Of a stretch of 64,000 nt of DNA, positions 49,001-59,400 are shown piece by piece (position 1 is the stretch's first letter; each line of letters begins with the position of its first letter). The position numbers and the translations under genes are program-made. The notes under the pieces are model-generated. The model ran no database searches, had not been told where the DNA came from, and worked only from the letters and a program-made list of their open reading frames with translations. Origin of the DNA: Branchiostoma lanceolatum (lineage: Eukaryota; Chordata; Leptocardii; Amphioxiformes; Branchiostomatidae); contig NC_089735.1 of the NCBI RefSeq assembly GCF_035083965.1, forward strand, positions 12,088,501-12,152,500, read 5' to 3'.

Positions 49001-49306
49001 CAACATTTTCGGAACTTTTGCCTGTTAAGAAGTATTCTTGGTGCTGAAATGCCTTCTTGATACCTTATTTATATTGTATAGTTTATACATTATAATTTAT
49101 ACATTTAGAATGCCTTTTAGTTGAAGTTCTACCTTTGATGCTCGCGTGCGTTCACACTCGATGTCTTCGAAGTGTTCTGGGTCCATGACCCCCTCTTGAA
49201 TCATGTATGACCGGACATCTTGGACGCGGAGGCTCTGGACAATCTCCGTGCGATGACCACGGATAGAGGCGGCCTCCCAGGGATCCATCTTCAAGGTGAA
49301 AGGCAT
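43088..49306 (-). CDS. CARD-NACHT NLR-like innate immune receptor
   Basis: Six exons on the minus strand join in phase to 966 residues: 49,306-49,133, 48,781-48,643, 48,211-48,084, 46,532-45,964, 45,616-43,882 and 43,243-43,088. Residues about 10-100, split over exons 1 and 2, form a CARD-like helical domain (HRTEIVQSLRVQDVRSYM, then FLDILATRGPRAFPVFLTAL). A linker with WIQPIPWNPAFRLHLDE and VYTNLAI leads into the NACHT domain: Walker A GPAGIGKT near 190 and Walker B ILVIMDGLDE near 266. A winged-helix-like part (LYSTLIECLVRRYF, WRFLHKTIQEYLTAYYLA) follows. The C-terminal 450 residues are leucine-rich but only weakly LRR-like. It would be a cytosolic sensor that recruits partners through CARD contacts. 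NLR genes are expanded in lancelets. Met-7 could be an alternative start. Confidence 0.92.
43527..43680. repeat. (CATA)n microsatellite with CACA variants
   Basis: About 150 bp of CATACATA with scattered CACA interruptions lies in the last intron of the NLR gene. The open frames of tyrosine, isoleucine, histidine and threonine repeats are artefacts of it. Confidence 0.97.
46533..48083. other. NLR intron 3
   Basis: This intron separates the CARD-linker exons from the NACHT exon. Positions 47,993-48,050 hold an inverted pair of TAGTTACTCAAGCAACTGGA and GTTGCTTGAGTAACTAC followed by TTTTGGCGTA, a fragment of the dispersed retroelement 3' end. No other exon is recognised. Confidence 0.45.
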
Positions 49307-49360
49307 TGGGACGTATATATGGCGCTACATAGTAAGTATAATATGTACCCCTCCTCTTAA

Positions 49361-49715
49361 AGGCAACCAAAGCAATATTATGGCCCGAAAATCAGACTTT
49401 GAAAGTCAATTCATTTAGTCATTTCTATACCTGATTAGTTCAAATAACACTATCACAATGTATAGCGACGTCCATCATGCAACAATGCGACGTCGTTGTG
49501 ATGTGAGAACTCACTGAAAATCGTCGCCAGGATTTTTGTAGGCTCGCAAAACTAAGGGAATCATCGTACGGCACGTTTTTGTGCGGTATCAAAATGCTCA
49601 AAGTATGAAGTTATCACGCAAATTTGCTAAATAGTGTTAGTAAATGTCATTACCATTAAGATTTCAGCATTTTTTAATTTCCATATTTTGGGCCCTAATA
49701 TTGCTTTGGTTGCCT
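49361..49715. mobile_element. 355-bp MITE with AGGCAACCAAAGCAATATTA termini (copy 2)
   Basis: It shares both inverted ends and the interior with the copy at 14,731-15,063. It lies 55 bp upstream of the NLR start codon, so it probably occupies the promoter or 5' UTR of that gene. Confidence 0.88.
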
Positions 49716-50279
49716 AGCTTTAACTCTTGCTATAAGTAATAAAGTATGATACCGCTTATGTTGTTAATTAGTTCATTGTCGTCATTGAAAAAGCACAGAT
49801 TGACTTTACAGACACATAAGCTTAATATATGGGTAGAGAGAGGCTAACTTTATAGGTCGGGTGCGTTCTTACGATTAATGATGATATTATGCTGGTTTAA
49901 CGACAAGTTCAGCCTTCTTACAATGCCATATTATTTCGAGATAGAATACAGCAAAAAGCGTTGGGTTAACCGGGAACAAACATTCTGTCCTTTGTAATGT
50001 AAAACAGCAACAGACTGAAACGAGCCAGGAAAGTGTCTGGTTTAAGTCTGCCGACGTCTAATTTTACCTAACAGCAGTTTTCGATTTTATGACGTTTTGA
50101 TGTACGCAAAGCATGTGAAATGTCGAACCTACCAGATGGTACAACAGAATGATATTAACCACAAAGGTCGTTACCAGATTCTCAGAACCCGCAGTATAAA
50201 AATCGACTACCAGCTGCAGATGACTCATCCATGGCGCCAAGAATGCATCAGTAAGTTTTACTTTGAAATATGATCTTCT

Positions 50280-50474
50280 TACTCTCCAAGCAGAGGAGTG
50301 GGTCCAGCTGGTTTTTGACGTGTTTTAGGCGTTATTATCAGGCTACCTATTTTGTCTGTTCTTGTTTTATGTTGGCGACAACAATAAAAACGAGACCAAA
50401 GAGGAAGCCCGACAAAAACGCCTAAAAACACGTCAAAAACCAGCCGGACCCAATCCTGACTGCTTGGTAGAGTA
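50280..50474. mobile_element. 195-bp foldback MITE (TCTCCAAGCAGA family)
   Basis: The ends TACTCTCCAAGCAGAGGA and, inverted, TACTCTACCAAGCAGTCAGG continue into arms that pair through GGTTTTTGACGTGTTTTAGG. The flanking 9-mers TGATCTTCT (50,271-50,279) and TGGTCTTCT (50,475-50,483) differ at one base. Confidence 0.87.
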
Positions 50475-50483
50475 TGGTCTTCT

Positions 50484-53090
50484 AACCATGTGAACTTCTT
50501 TCCCCTAGACGGTGATCGCCGAGCGACAAAAATTTGATTCGTGTATATTTCATAATAGATATATGTAAAAGTATGATCTCAAAGACAGCAAAACACACAA
50601 GACGTAAAAAAAGTTTTCCCTCTATCAATAAAATTTGCTATGTGACCTGTCTAATATTTGGACACTCAGTGGTCGCTTCGCGGTCGCCGCCGGAGCCTCA
50701 ATCGTATAAAAGAGGTGTATCTTAAGAATCAGTTACAAGTCATTTGTATGCGCATGTCCATGTCCGTAAAACACGACCAAAGAATATGAACTATTGATCA
50801 TTTCTGAGCGGCGCCAGGATCGTCATCTATTATTCTCCACACTTCGTCTCTGGTCCTAAACTAGATCATGGACGTATATGTAATTCCGTGTCCCTATAAA
50901 TCACATACATTCTACGTAATACTCAACAACAAGGGATTTACTTTGAATGGATCATCAGTAATTTTTCACGATGATTTTGATCGACCGGCGCATTAGCAAA
51001 TCTCTTGATGAGAACGAATGACTTAATATGATTACGTATCACCCGAAAAGGCAAACGGTTGACGTACGGCGTTACTGTAATTGCAGTTGTTCCGATCCCT
51101 TGAAGTTCTTCAATCATCTAATTGACGTAGAATTGCTGTGGCATATATTATTGAAAAAGCCCTACAACTGCATCATAGGGATTATGAAACAAATCAAGAG
51201 GGCCGCCAAATCCTAGAGGACTATGATTTGTTGCTCATGATGCCCAAAACAATAAACGTAACTGTTCAAAGAGATAGTTGTCATCTGAAACAAACAAAGG
51301 CTTGGGTTTGCCCTTATTGAATTCAAACGACGAATGGTTGTTTTGCATTGGGAATCCGGGATGAGAGAATGGTCTCATGAGACAGGTGGAGACATTGACG
51401 ATCAAATACATATCCGATGAAGTAACGTCTGCTTTCACCTGATTGCAACCGCAGAAAGCTCGCTTAAGGGCATTTGAGAGGTCAAACAGATGATAATTTG
51501 CAAACAATGCAATCAAAGGATTTCTTTTGTTCTTAATTATAGTTTTCGTGCAATGAAAAATCTCGCTCGTTGATTTTTACATTGGGGTCGATAATGGAAC
51601 CTTGCAGTACACGTTACCTCATCAATAGCGCTTCCTCATTTTAAATTCAACATCGGGCACACCTAGCTATTTGAAATTACAACACAATAATGTATGATGT
51701 CATCGTATAGAATCCAAGAGCGACCCCCACTTGGCATACTAATCTGTATATACTCAATCTGGATACTAAAAAAGTAGGCAGAAATATCATTATATTATCA
51801 ATTTGCTCCTCGTTACCATCATTATTAGACTTTATCGACATGCATATCTATTACAAATTATATATTCTAGACTGATTTCAACATTGTTTATGGAGTTGAT
51901 TGAAAACACCATAACCAAATGTAAGTTGCATGTTTAGTATGCAGTGCAGCCATGTGATGTTTACATGTAAGATATAATGAATACGAAGCCTCACGTGAAA
52001 GAAATTTACAAGAAATGCATAATATCATTATATATCTGCAGCTCTGAGATAATGCAGGTCATCGTGTCCAGACGAATGCTGATAATTAAGGTGTATTGGC
52101 CTTAGCAAGGTCTGATGGGTCACGGACTACGAGTGACTTCAAAATAACATTTACAAATGCACATACAACCATGCAATAACAATCATTGGCGACAATGATA
52201 TTTCTACTAAAAAAAGAACAGGCGTTAAATGTAGATACTATCATAGAGCACAGAAAATAAAACATTTATTTTCCATGTGCAGCAGCTCATCGTATAGATA
52301 CTGTCTGTGTTTGCCATGGATATTGGCTGTATGTCGCTACACGGAAGTCTGGTAATATATTAACATTGGTGCAAATTTGTGCTGCTGTTATATGTATTGC
52401 CCAGCTATGTATCCCGTTGACATGGTGCCAATAACTAATGTTATAACCAAGTTTTCCCTTTCAAAACATGTCTCGCTGTCCATGCCACTTACCGTTGCCC
52501 GCTCTCTTGCAGAAAAGGCCGGCTCGGAATATCCTAGAGACCGGGGTTATCAGACCGTAACCATCGGGGGTGAAACCGGTCTGGCACCGACGACGTCTCC
52601 GCCCAAGGGTACCTGTCTATCGGGATGAAGATAACCACAACAATCCAGCTCTTGTTAGGGCGTTATTGTAGCCAAATATGGCAGATGTAAGCGGCCCTGC
52701 CGTTGGCTGCTGCAGTGCTGTTATGCCGGTACAGCTGAATGAAATCATTCCAGACCGATCGATCTCTTTTTAGGGGCTCGACCATTATTGCCGTCGGAGG
52801 GTGTCCTTAAAATCAATAACACTTGCACTGGGATAAAACGGAGGGTGCACTTTGCCTTTCAATTTATAGGTATTGCAGCAACGATGCATTTTGATAATTA
52901 ATTTCATATTTGAACATATGCACAATAAACACCGAATGACAATGGTCGGTCCCGTTCTACTCCTGAACGTGAGAGGACTCGAATATTAGCATCCCGTCGT
53001 CTGTCACAACCATCAATCATCGCCATGATGCTGAGGATTGCCGACGCCTCACATGATCATTGACGTAACTACACGCAGCGGCATTTTTAG
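50484..53090. other. Intergenic DNA upstream of the NLR gene
   Basis: No gene is supported. At 52,377-52,628 an 83-codon open frame contains an acceptor-like CTCTCTTGCAG followed by coding-like sequence (GYQTVTIGGETGLAP) and a possible donor GGGTACCTG. I recognise no domain and regard it as a weak exon candidate only. Confidence 0.35.
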
Positions 53091-53096
53091 CAGGCT

Positions 53097-53280
53097 TACA
53101 CTGGTCTCTACCAGACGATTTGGGTTGCTAGAAAAACAACACCTGGTAGTAAAACTGGCCAACCCTTCAATGGGTGCCAAAAACTCTATGGCCGCCTTCT
53201 CCCTTAAGCATGTTATCCTACCCATTTGGCCAATGTTTATGATTTTGCAGTCACCTAATGTGTTTGGTAGAGACTGGACT
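53097..53280. mobile_element. Possible foldback element with GTCTCTACCA termini
   Basis: CTGGTCTCTACCAGAC at the left is inverted as GTTTGGTAGAGACTGG at the right. The ends resemble the TAGCCTCTACCAGGCT family, but the interior does not fold fully and the target duplication is not clear. Confidence 0.5.
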
Positions 53281-53284
53281 TACA

Positions 53285-54109
53285 TTGCGTGACGTCCATG
53301 AAATAGCTTACTATAGGCAATACTTACCTCACGTTTATGAATGATAAAATATGGATTCCCACTATTATATGAAGCATGACTTTATACGAAATCTCTCAAT
53401 AGATTATGAAGAATTTGTGTAAAAATGCAAGAAATTTCAATTACAATTTTTGCTTTATTAGTCTTGAAAACTGTTTTTAGTGCGTCCTTATGCTCAATTA
53501 CTACCTTAACCTCTTGAACCATCTCTAATCGTTTTGTCTTAACCTCATAAATATAACTACAAACTTTACACATTCAATTGATGTGTATAATGTGAATTCT
53601 CGTTGATGTTGAAATATTGTAGAGTAGAATGTCGTTGATTTATAAAGAAATAATCACGAATGGAGTTTTTACAATGTCTCTGTTAGGTTTTGCAATGCTA
53701 CCATAACCAGTCTTGAATAATGGCCAAATTGCTAGTCTAAGATCAAAATAACAGTAAAAAAAAAAAATTAAAACAGACAGTTGTAAGTCCTTTCATCATT
53801 GCATTCTGGAGACCGTAGCCTCAAAAGAGGGACTTCTACATCTTTTCCTGCCACGCTAATCGTATTTTTCCTCTTTTCATCAGATAATGTTGACGAGCAG
53901 AGCCTCAAGGTCCTTACCGAGGTAATGGAAGGACCCGGTATCTTCTGGACTAACCTGATTAACTCCTTATTGATTGGGGCAGTAATTGGATGTGGATGGT
54001 CTGAGAGTGCTCATCAGTTTAACAGATATACCATACAATATTGTCTTTACTTCATTAACATATGTATTCAGAGGTTTGGTATAAAAACCTAGTTCTACCA
54101 GATCTGTCC
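53285..54109. other. Intergenic DNA, nothing firm
   Basis: The block near 53,996-54,050 (GGATGGTCTGAGAGTGCTC) is repeated in diverged form near 54,390-54,450, on either side of the retroelement fragment. No exon is recognised. Confidence 0.35.
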
Positions 54110-54228
54110 TTAGTCACTGAAGAATGATAGCGGATGCTGTCTGAAACGTCTGTTTCAAAATTTGATCCAGTTGCTTGAGTAACTATTTTTGGCGTATCTT
54201 ATTACCTGGATGTCTAACCTTCATCAAC
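54110..54228 (+). mobile_element. Dispersed retroelement 3' end with hammerhead-like core (copy C)
   Basis: It is nearly identical to 9175-9300. CTGAAGA, the arms GATAGC and GCTGTC around GGAT, then GAAACGTC, keep the hammerhead-like order. Both copies end at the same TCTAACCTTCATCAAC, as expected for a fixed 3' end. Confidence 0.6.
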
Positions 54229-54231
54229 ATA

Positions 54232-56404
54232 CCACACAATATTCAAAAATCAACCTAGCCACATTCAAACATTTGTTGACTGAACAACAAGTATTTTTGT
54301 AAGCCTTTAGAGTGGTGTTTGTACTGTACTTGCAGAGCAAGCATCTCTCATTTATTGAGAATCCAAAATGACAGAAATAATTGAAGACGGATGGTCTGAG
54401 AACGCTCGTCACTATAACAGATTACTTCACACACATGCAATTCAACACAATATTCAAAAATCAACTTAGCTATAAAAAGAATTGACCATCATAACAACAC
54501 TTTCCAAAGATTTTCTGAGCGGCACATGTACATACTAACAGAATGTTTCATTCTTGCAGGGTGCATGGTCGTATGCTACATTGTAGAGTCACATTTCTGA
54601 ACCAGCACTCGACCGAGAACTGCGGGAACAAAAAGTATGATATCAAAGACAACAAAACACACAAAGAGTAAAAAGAAATTAGTCATCAGCATATTTTTTT
54701 TTGTATTTCATTAACACTTCTATTTGCAATTCCCATAAATAGCCAGAATGGGCTAAGGTTTGGTAATGTGACCGTAGCATAAGTAACTTCCCACTGGCCT
54801 GTATGAAACAATTTCCGTGCAGTTAGAATTTTGAACTTGAAGTGAGAAAGTTTTAGCTCTTCAACAATAATATTCTATAGAACTAACCAATCCAATTCCT
54901 GCAAGGAATATAAGAAAACAAATCTCAATACAAGAAAAAATGAAACAAGAAAAATTTGCTTGCCCCATTGACAGGAACGATTTCTTGGACACAGAATAAT
55001 TTTCTTCCTGGAAGATTAATTTTCTGTGTGGAAGTAAAACAAGAAAAAATTCCTTTTCCATTTTTGGTAGTGTGTATGCATGGAGGGCTGGCAAGTCCCA
55101 GACAAATCTTGGCCACCTATTTCTCGATACTGGGTCAATGGACACTATAGTACTAAAAGTGGGTCTTCTTCTTCATTGATTTCCCCAATGGCTGAAAGAA
55201 AGTTCACCAGCCAGTGTACTTAACAATTGAGTGTCGAAAGGGCATTGCTACTGATAACACTGGGAGCAGTAAGTGTGTGAACTGTTCAACATTTTAACTT
55301 GGTTAGGAGTAACAAAGTCAGGGATTTAATCTGACCCATTTTCCTATGCAGAGCCTTGCGCTGCCCGTGGCCTATACAATATGCCTGGGAAAGGCTGTGC
55401 TAAACCGGGCTGAGGTTTCCACATTTTCCACATGTATATTATGCAGGCCATTGGTGAGGCTCTGCATAGATCTAGAATGGTCTGACGGTCTGACCTATCC
55501 AGTAACATTTTGAACACTGATTTTCCATGATGCCAGCATCCTATATGTTTGAAATGACCACACCTCATGCATGAAAAGAAACCACCACACTTATTGGTAC
55601 AAGTGGGGGTCCATCCCTGTATACATAAGAGTGGATCATACCTATCAGTCCAGTCTTACACGTCTCGTCATCCCTGTGTAAAATGGTGTGTTATGCCTTA
55701 TCTTAGTTTACCAGTTACATGTATGTTTTGGTAGGGATTGAGATCTGGCAGAATTGACAGTTCTACTGGTAGACAGAGACAGAGACTGCAAATGGGCTCT
55801 CTACTTTTAGAATCGCTGATTGTATTGAGATCCTGATTATCAGTGATCGCTCTGTTGACAGAGACTCCAATCACGATCTCTACACTCAGTTATATAAACA
55901 AACAAGTCACTTCAACTCAATACAATTATGTGCCCTTTCATTTGTTAAAAAAACTTAATACAAACAGTACATGTATGTGCACCACAATGCTGGACAGCCC
56001 TTTGAGACAACAACATAACGCGGATTCAAAAAGTTGCAGATTGGGGTCCAAGAATTGTTTATTTACATTCTTGACACAAACATCATCGAAGACAGTCTGT
56101 TACAATGTCACAGCCTTGTTGATTGTTTCAGAATCTTGATAATGTTTTGAAGCACTGTACTAAGCCATCTGTAAACCTATTCCCCAATATACATGTGTCT
56201 GCATACTATATCAACCATTTAAACAGTTACAGGGTCTCTAGTGCTGCTTCAAGAACTCAGATTTGATGATAAAATAAAGCTCAACTCTGCTAATTCTGCT
56301 CTTATTGTATAACTTAAGAAGTGAACAAAAATGACTGTGACAATGTATAGAAATCTTAAATAGACAGGGTTCTCAAGAACATAACCTACTGTACAAAGTA
56401 GGTG
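54232..56404. other. Intergenic DNA and 3' flank of POLR3D
   Basis: An imperfect hairpin lies at about 55,347-55,471 (CTATGCAGAGCC and GGCTCTGCATAG). A SINE-related block lies at 55,572-55,710 (GGGGTCCATCCCTGT, as at 35,080). No exon is supported. Confidence 0.4.
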
Positions 56405-59400
56405 CTAACTCAGCTTGAGTAAAGTGTTGAAGTCTGGAGTGCACACTAGTCTGTGTTTTACAGGGCCTAAGATGGTCATGTCACCGGTCTGGGCCTCAGT
56501 GTTATGTCTGACAGACACCAATTCCTGAAAAATCAAATACAGAAAGATATTGTTTTCTGTGCTGTGGAAAAAAATCCAAGAAAATGTATATGAAAGGAGC
56601 ACTTTATGAGGTGTTGCTCATCTTTTATGTTTAAGTGACTGTTTAAAACCAGAAATACAATGTAGTACAAGCCGCGCAAAAATGATGCAGTCGTCTTCGG
56701 TAACATTTTGGTCACTTGCGGTCCAGATTGGGGGTGGTCGCGGTCACAGAAGACAAGTGGTCGTCTTTGACACATTGTTTAATGCTTGCGTCTTTGGGGA
56801 CAGAAAATCGGGACCGACCGAAAGCGGTCGCCTTTTGGACATGGTCGTCAGACCAAGTTTGACTGTAGTAATGTCCAAGCAGACCTTCAGGTGGCCAAAT
56901 CGTAACAGCCAGCTAAGACTATGTTGCATGGCCATGTAGCCATTATGACTTTGCCATAGGAAGATCTGCTTGGAGATTATGTAGCAGCGCCTCACCTGGT
57001 GAAAAGAACAGTGGCTTCCCATGTTCACATCGAGTGCGACATGCCCTAACACTAGCCGGGTCCTGCCTGACTTCAGGACCTGAAGCTTCCCGATGTAACC
57101 TTCCGACATGTTGGGCAACACTGAGGAAAGTTCACCTCCAGCTTTGTCCTAAAAATCATAACATACATGCCCACATCACACAAACTGTTTTATCCTCAAG
57201 GCTAGGTAGAAATGAATTCATAAGTAACAAGAGCTTTTAAAAAAAGCTGGCGTTTCGGCTACGTTTATGAGTGTGAATTGTCTTTTCCCTTTACTTGAAG
57301 TAAAATCTGCCAGAGGAAGTCACTCAAAGGCTGTTCAGTCTATAAGAAAAATTGTCATTTTGGGAAATGAGTACTGTTTTAATAGAGAAAGGCAGATTGG
57401 GGAAAGCAATTTTGAAGTTACGTCACTTAACTTAAGTGCTTTTGAAAAAGCTGGTCTTGGCCTACAACTTGTACTTATTTCTAAAATGTATAATAGGCTC
57501 ATTATAAAAGCTATCAATGTAATTATGTACATGGCACGCAATAAAACATAAAATTTGAAAAAGCACCATTGAATCATCAGCACTATGGTAATTAAGTGAA
57601 ATAGAAGTTCATAACAGCTAAGGTTCTATCTAAAATGACTACCAAATGTCAAACAAATCAACAGCTACCTCATCCGTATTATTCTGGTTTCCGCATTTAC
57701 AACATTTCTTCCTTATTTTCCTGGGTAATTTTGCTAAAATTCATGAAAATTCCCATAGTTTTGTGCCCAGGGGCGCCACTTTCCACGTCCGTGTTGTCTG
57801 AATGAAGTCGATACTGAACAATGGAGCATTTGCTACTGTAACAAAGAATCGCTGTTTTGCAAACAACATCAAGAGCCTCTGTTTACATCGGGGATAGAAG
57901 TTTAGTGGCGAGTGTTTTGCAAGAATCATCTTACCGCGCATAGGAGCCGCTGCACGGTATTTTCCATTACAATGAACAGAAAAATTCGAATGCCGGGTTT
58001 GGAATCTATGAAGTCCTGTTCATAAGACAAAGGCCTTGTATATATTAAATGAATATTTAAAAATAACAAATATAAAATATTTCTTTACTTATTAATGAAA
58101 AAAAATGATATTCATAAATATGATATTGATAGATTAATATAATATCAATATTTATTTTTGATATTCAATATCTAAAAAGAAAAAAAAATCCATGCACGGA
58201 CACGAACCCGGATCTTCTGGGTCCGAAGTGCTTCGCGTCGCCAGATCGGCCAAGCTGCGGTACGTAACTAGTCACTTTGGACGTAATGCTATAACCTCAC
58301 TATATGGTATCATTTATGCCGATTTTTGGTCGTTTTCTTGACGAAATCATTTTTTTTCTTCTGCAATCTTGTGGAATAGATGTAATATGGTCATTTTTCA
58401 GGATATCAAAGTCCGAAACCACAATGCAATGATATTTCCGAACAGTTGTAGCAGTTACATGCGGTCGCCCTCCTGTGTCACATGCAAATCTAGCCTGCCT
58501 GCCTTTTCGTGCTCTCTTGCCATATAAGGCAACGGCTATACAAGGATTTGGGAACGTACTGCCATATAAGGTCTTATTGTGTGCGACACAGTGTTGAACC
58601 AAGCTTCCCTGGTTCCTGCCTGCAAGGTAAAAGCCAGGACATTGCGTTCCGGCGCGCATGCGCCGAAACGCAAAAATTGATTGTGAAATTTCTATCTCTA
58701 AACCCTCTAAGGGCACTATGAGGGCTCAAAATACTGGGTTCATTATGCACTTTTGTGCACCCAAAATTGAAGCTGTGCACCTGCTTTTGGCTGCGGGTGC
58801 ACCCTAGATATTTGTGTAGGTTATGTTCATAAAGGTACTATCGAACACTAGTATACAGTGTATTCTTGACATTTACCTGTCATAAAAATAATCAAAACTT
58901 TCTAAAATTTCAAAGTCATATGGCAATAGTCTAAGAATTTCAGAAGTAAGCTCTGAAGAGGGTCAGTAACATTTGTAATATGGTTTTGCTGATGTTCTTC
59001 TTTATTTTATGCTGTGCAACCAAAATTATTTTCAGTGCACCTAGATTTTTAGGTTACCAGTGCACTTATTCCCAAACATGAAATTGAAGCCCTGTATACA
59101 GATTCATATCCTTTCAGCCTGTAAAATTTGTAAACTAATAAATATGATGAGGAGCTTGTTCGGTTTCCATTTCATGTCAAACAGGTCAAACCTCAGGCAG
59201 AAATTACACGAGTACACTGACAACATCTTAAATGTGATTTGTAAAGATTTGTGACAACTCTGCCACACAAAAAACCTGATCCCCAGTTTACCTCTAATTT
59301 AGAGTCTAAATGGCTTCACTTTACATCTAGCAAAGTATCACATGGGAAATCATGATGAAGATCAAGGAAGTTTTTATCACATTACAAACACAAAAAGTTA

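Noticed and set aside
58188-58265. Functional tRNA gene
   Set aside because: A- and B-box-like strings and an anticodon-like arm are present, but the T stem is mismatched, the acceptor stem does not pair and the base before the anticodon is not T.
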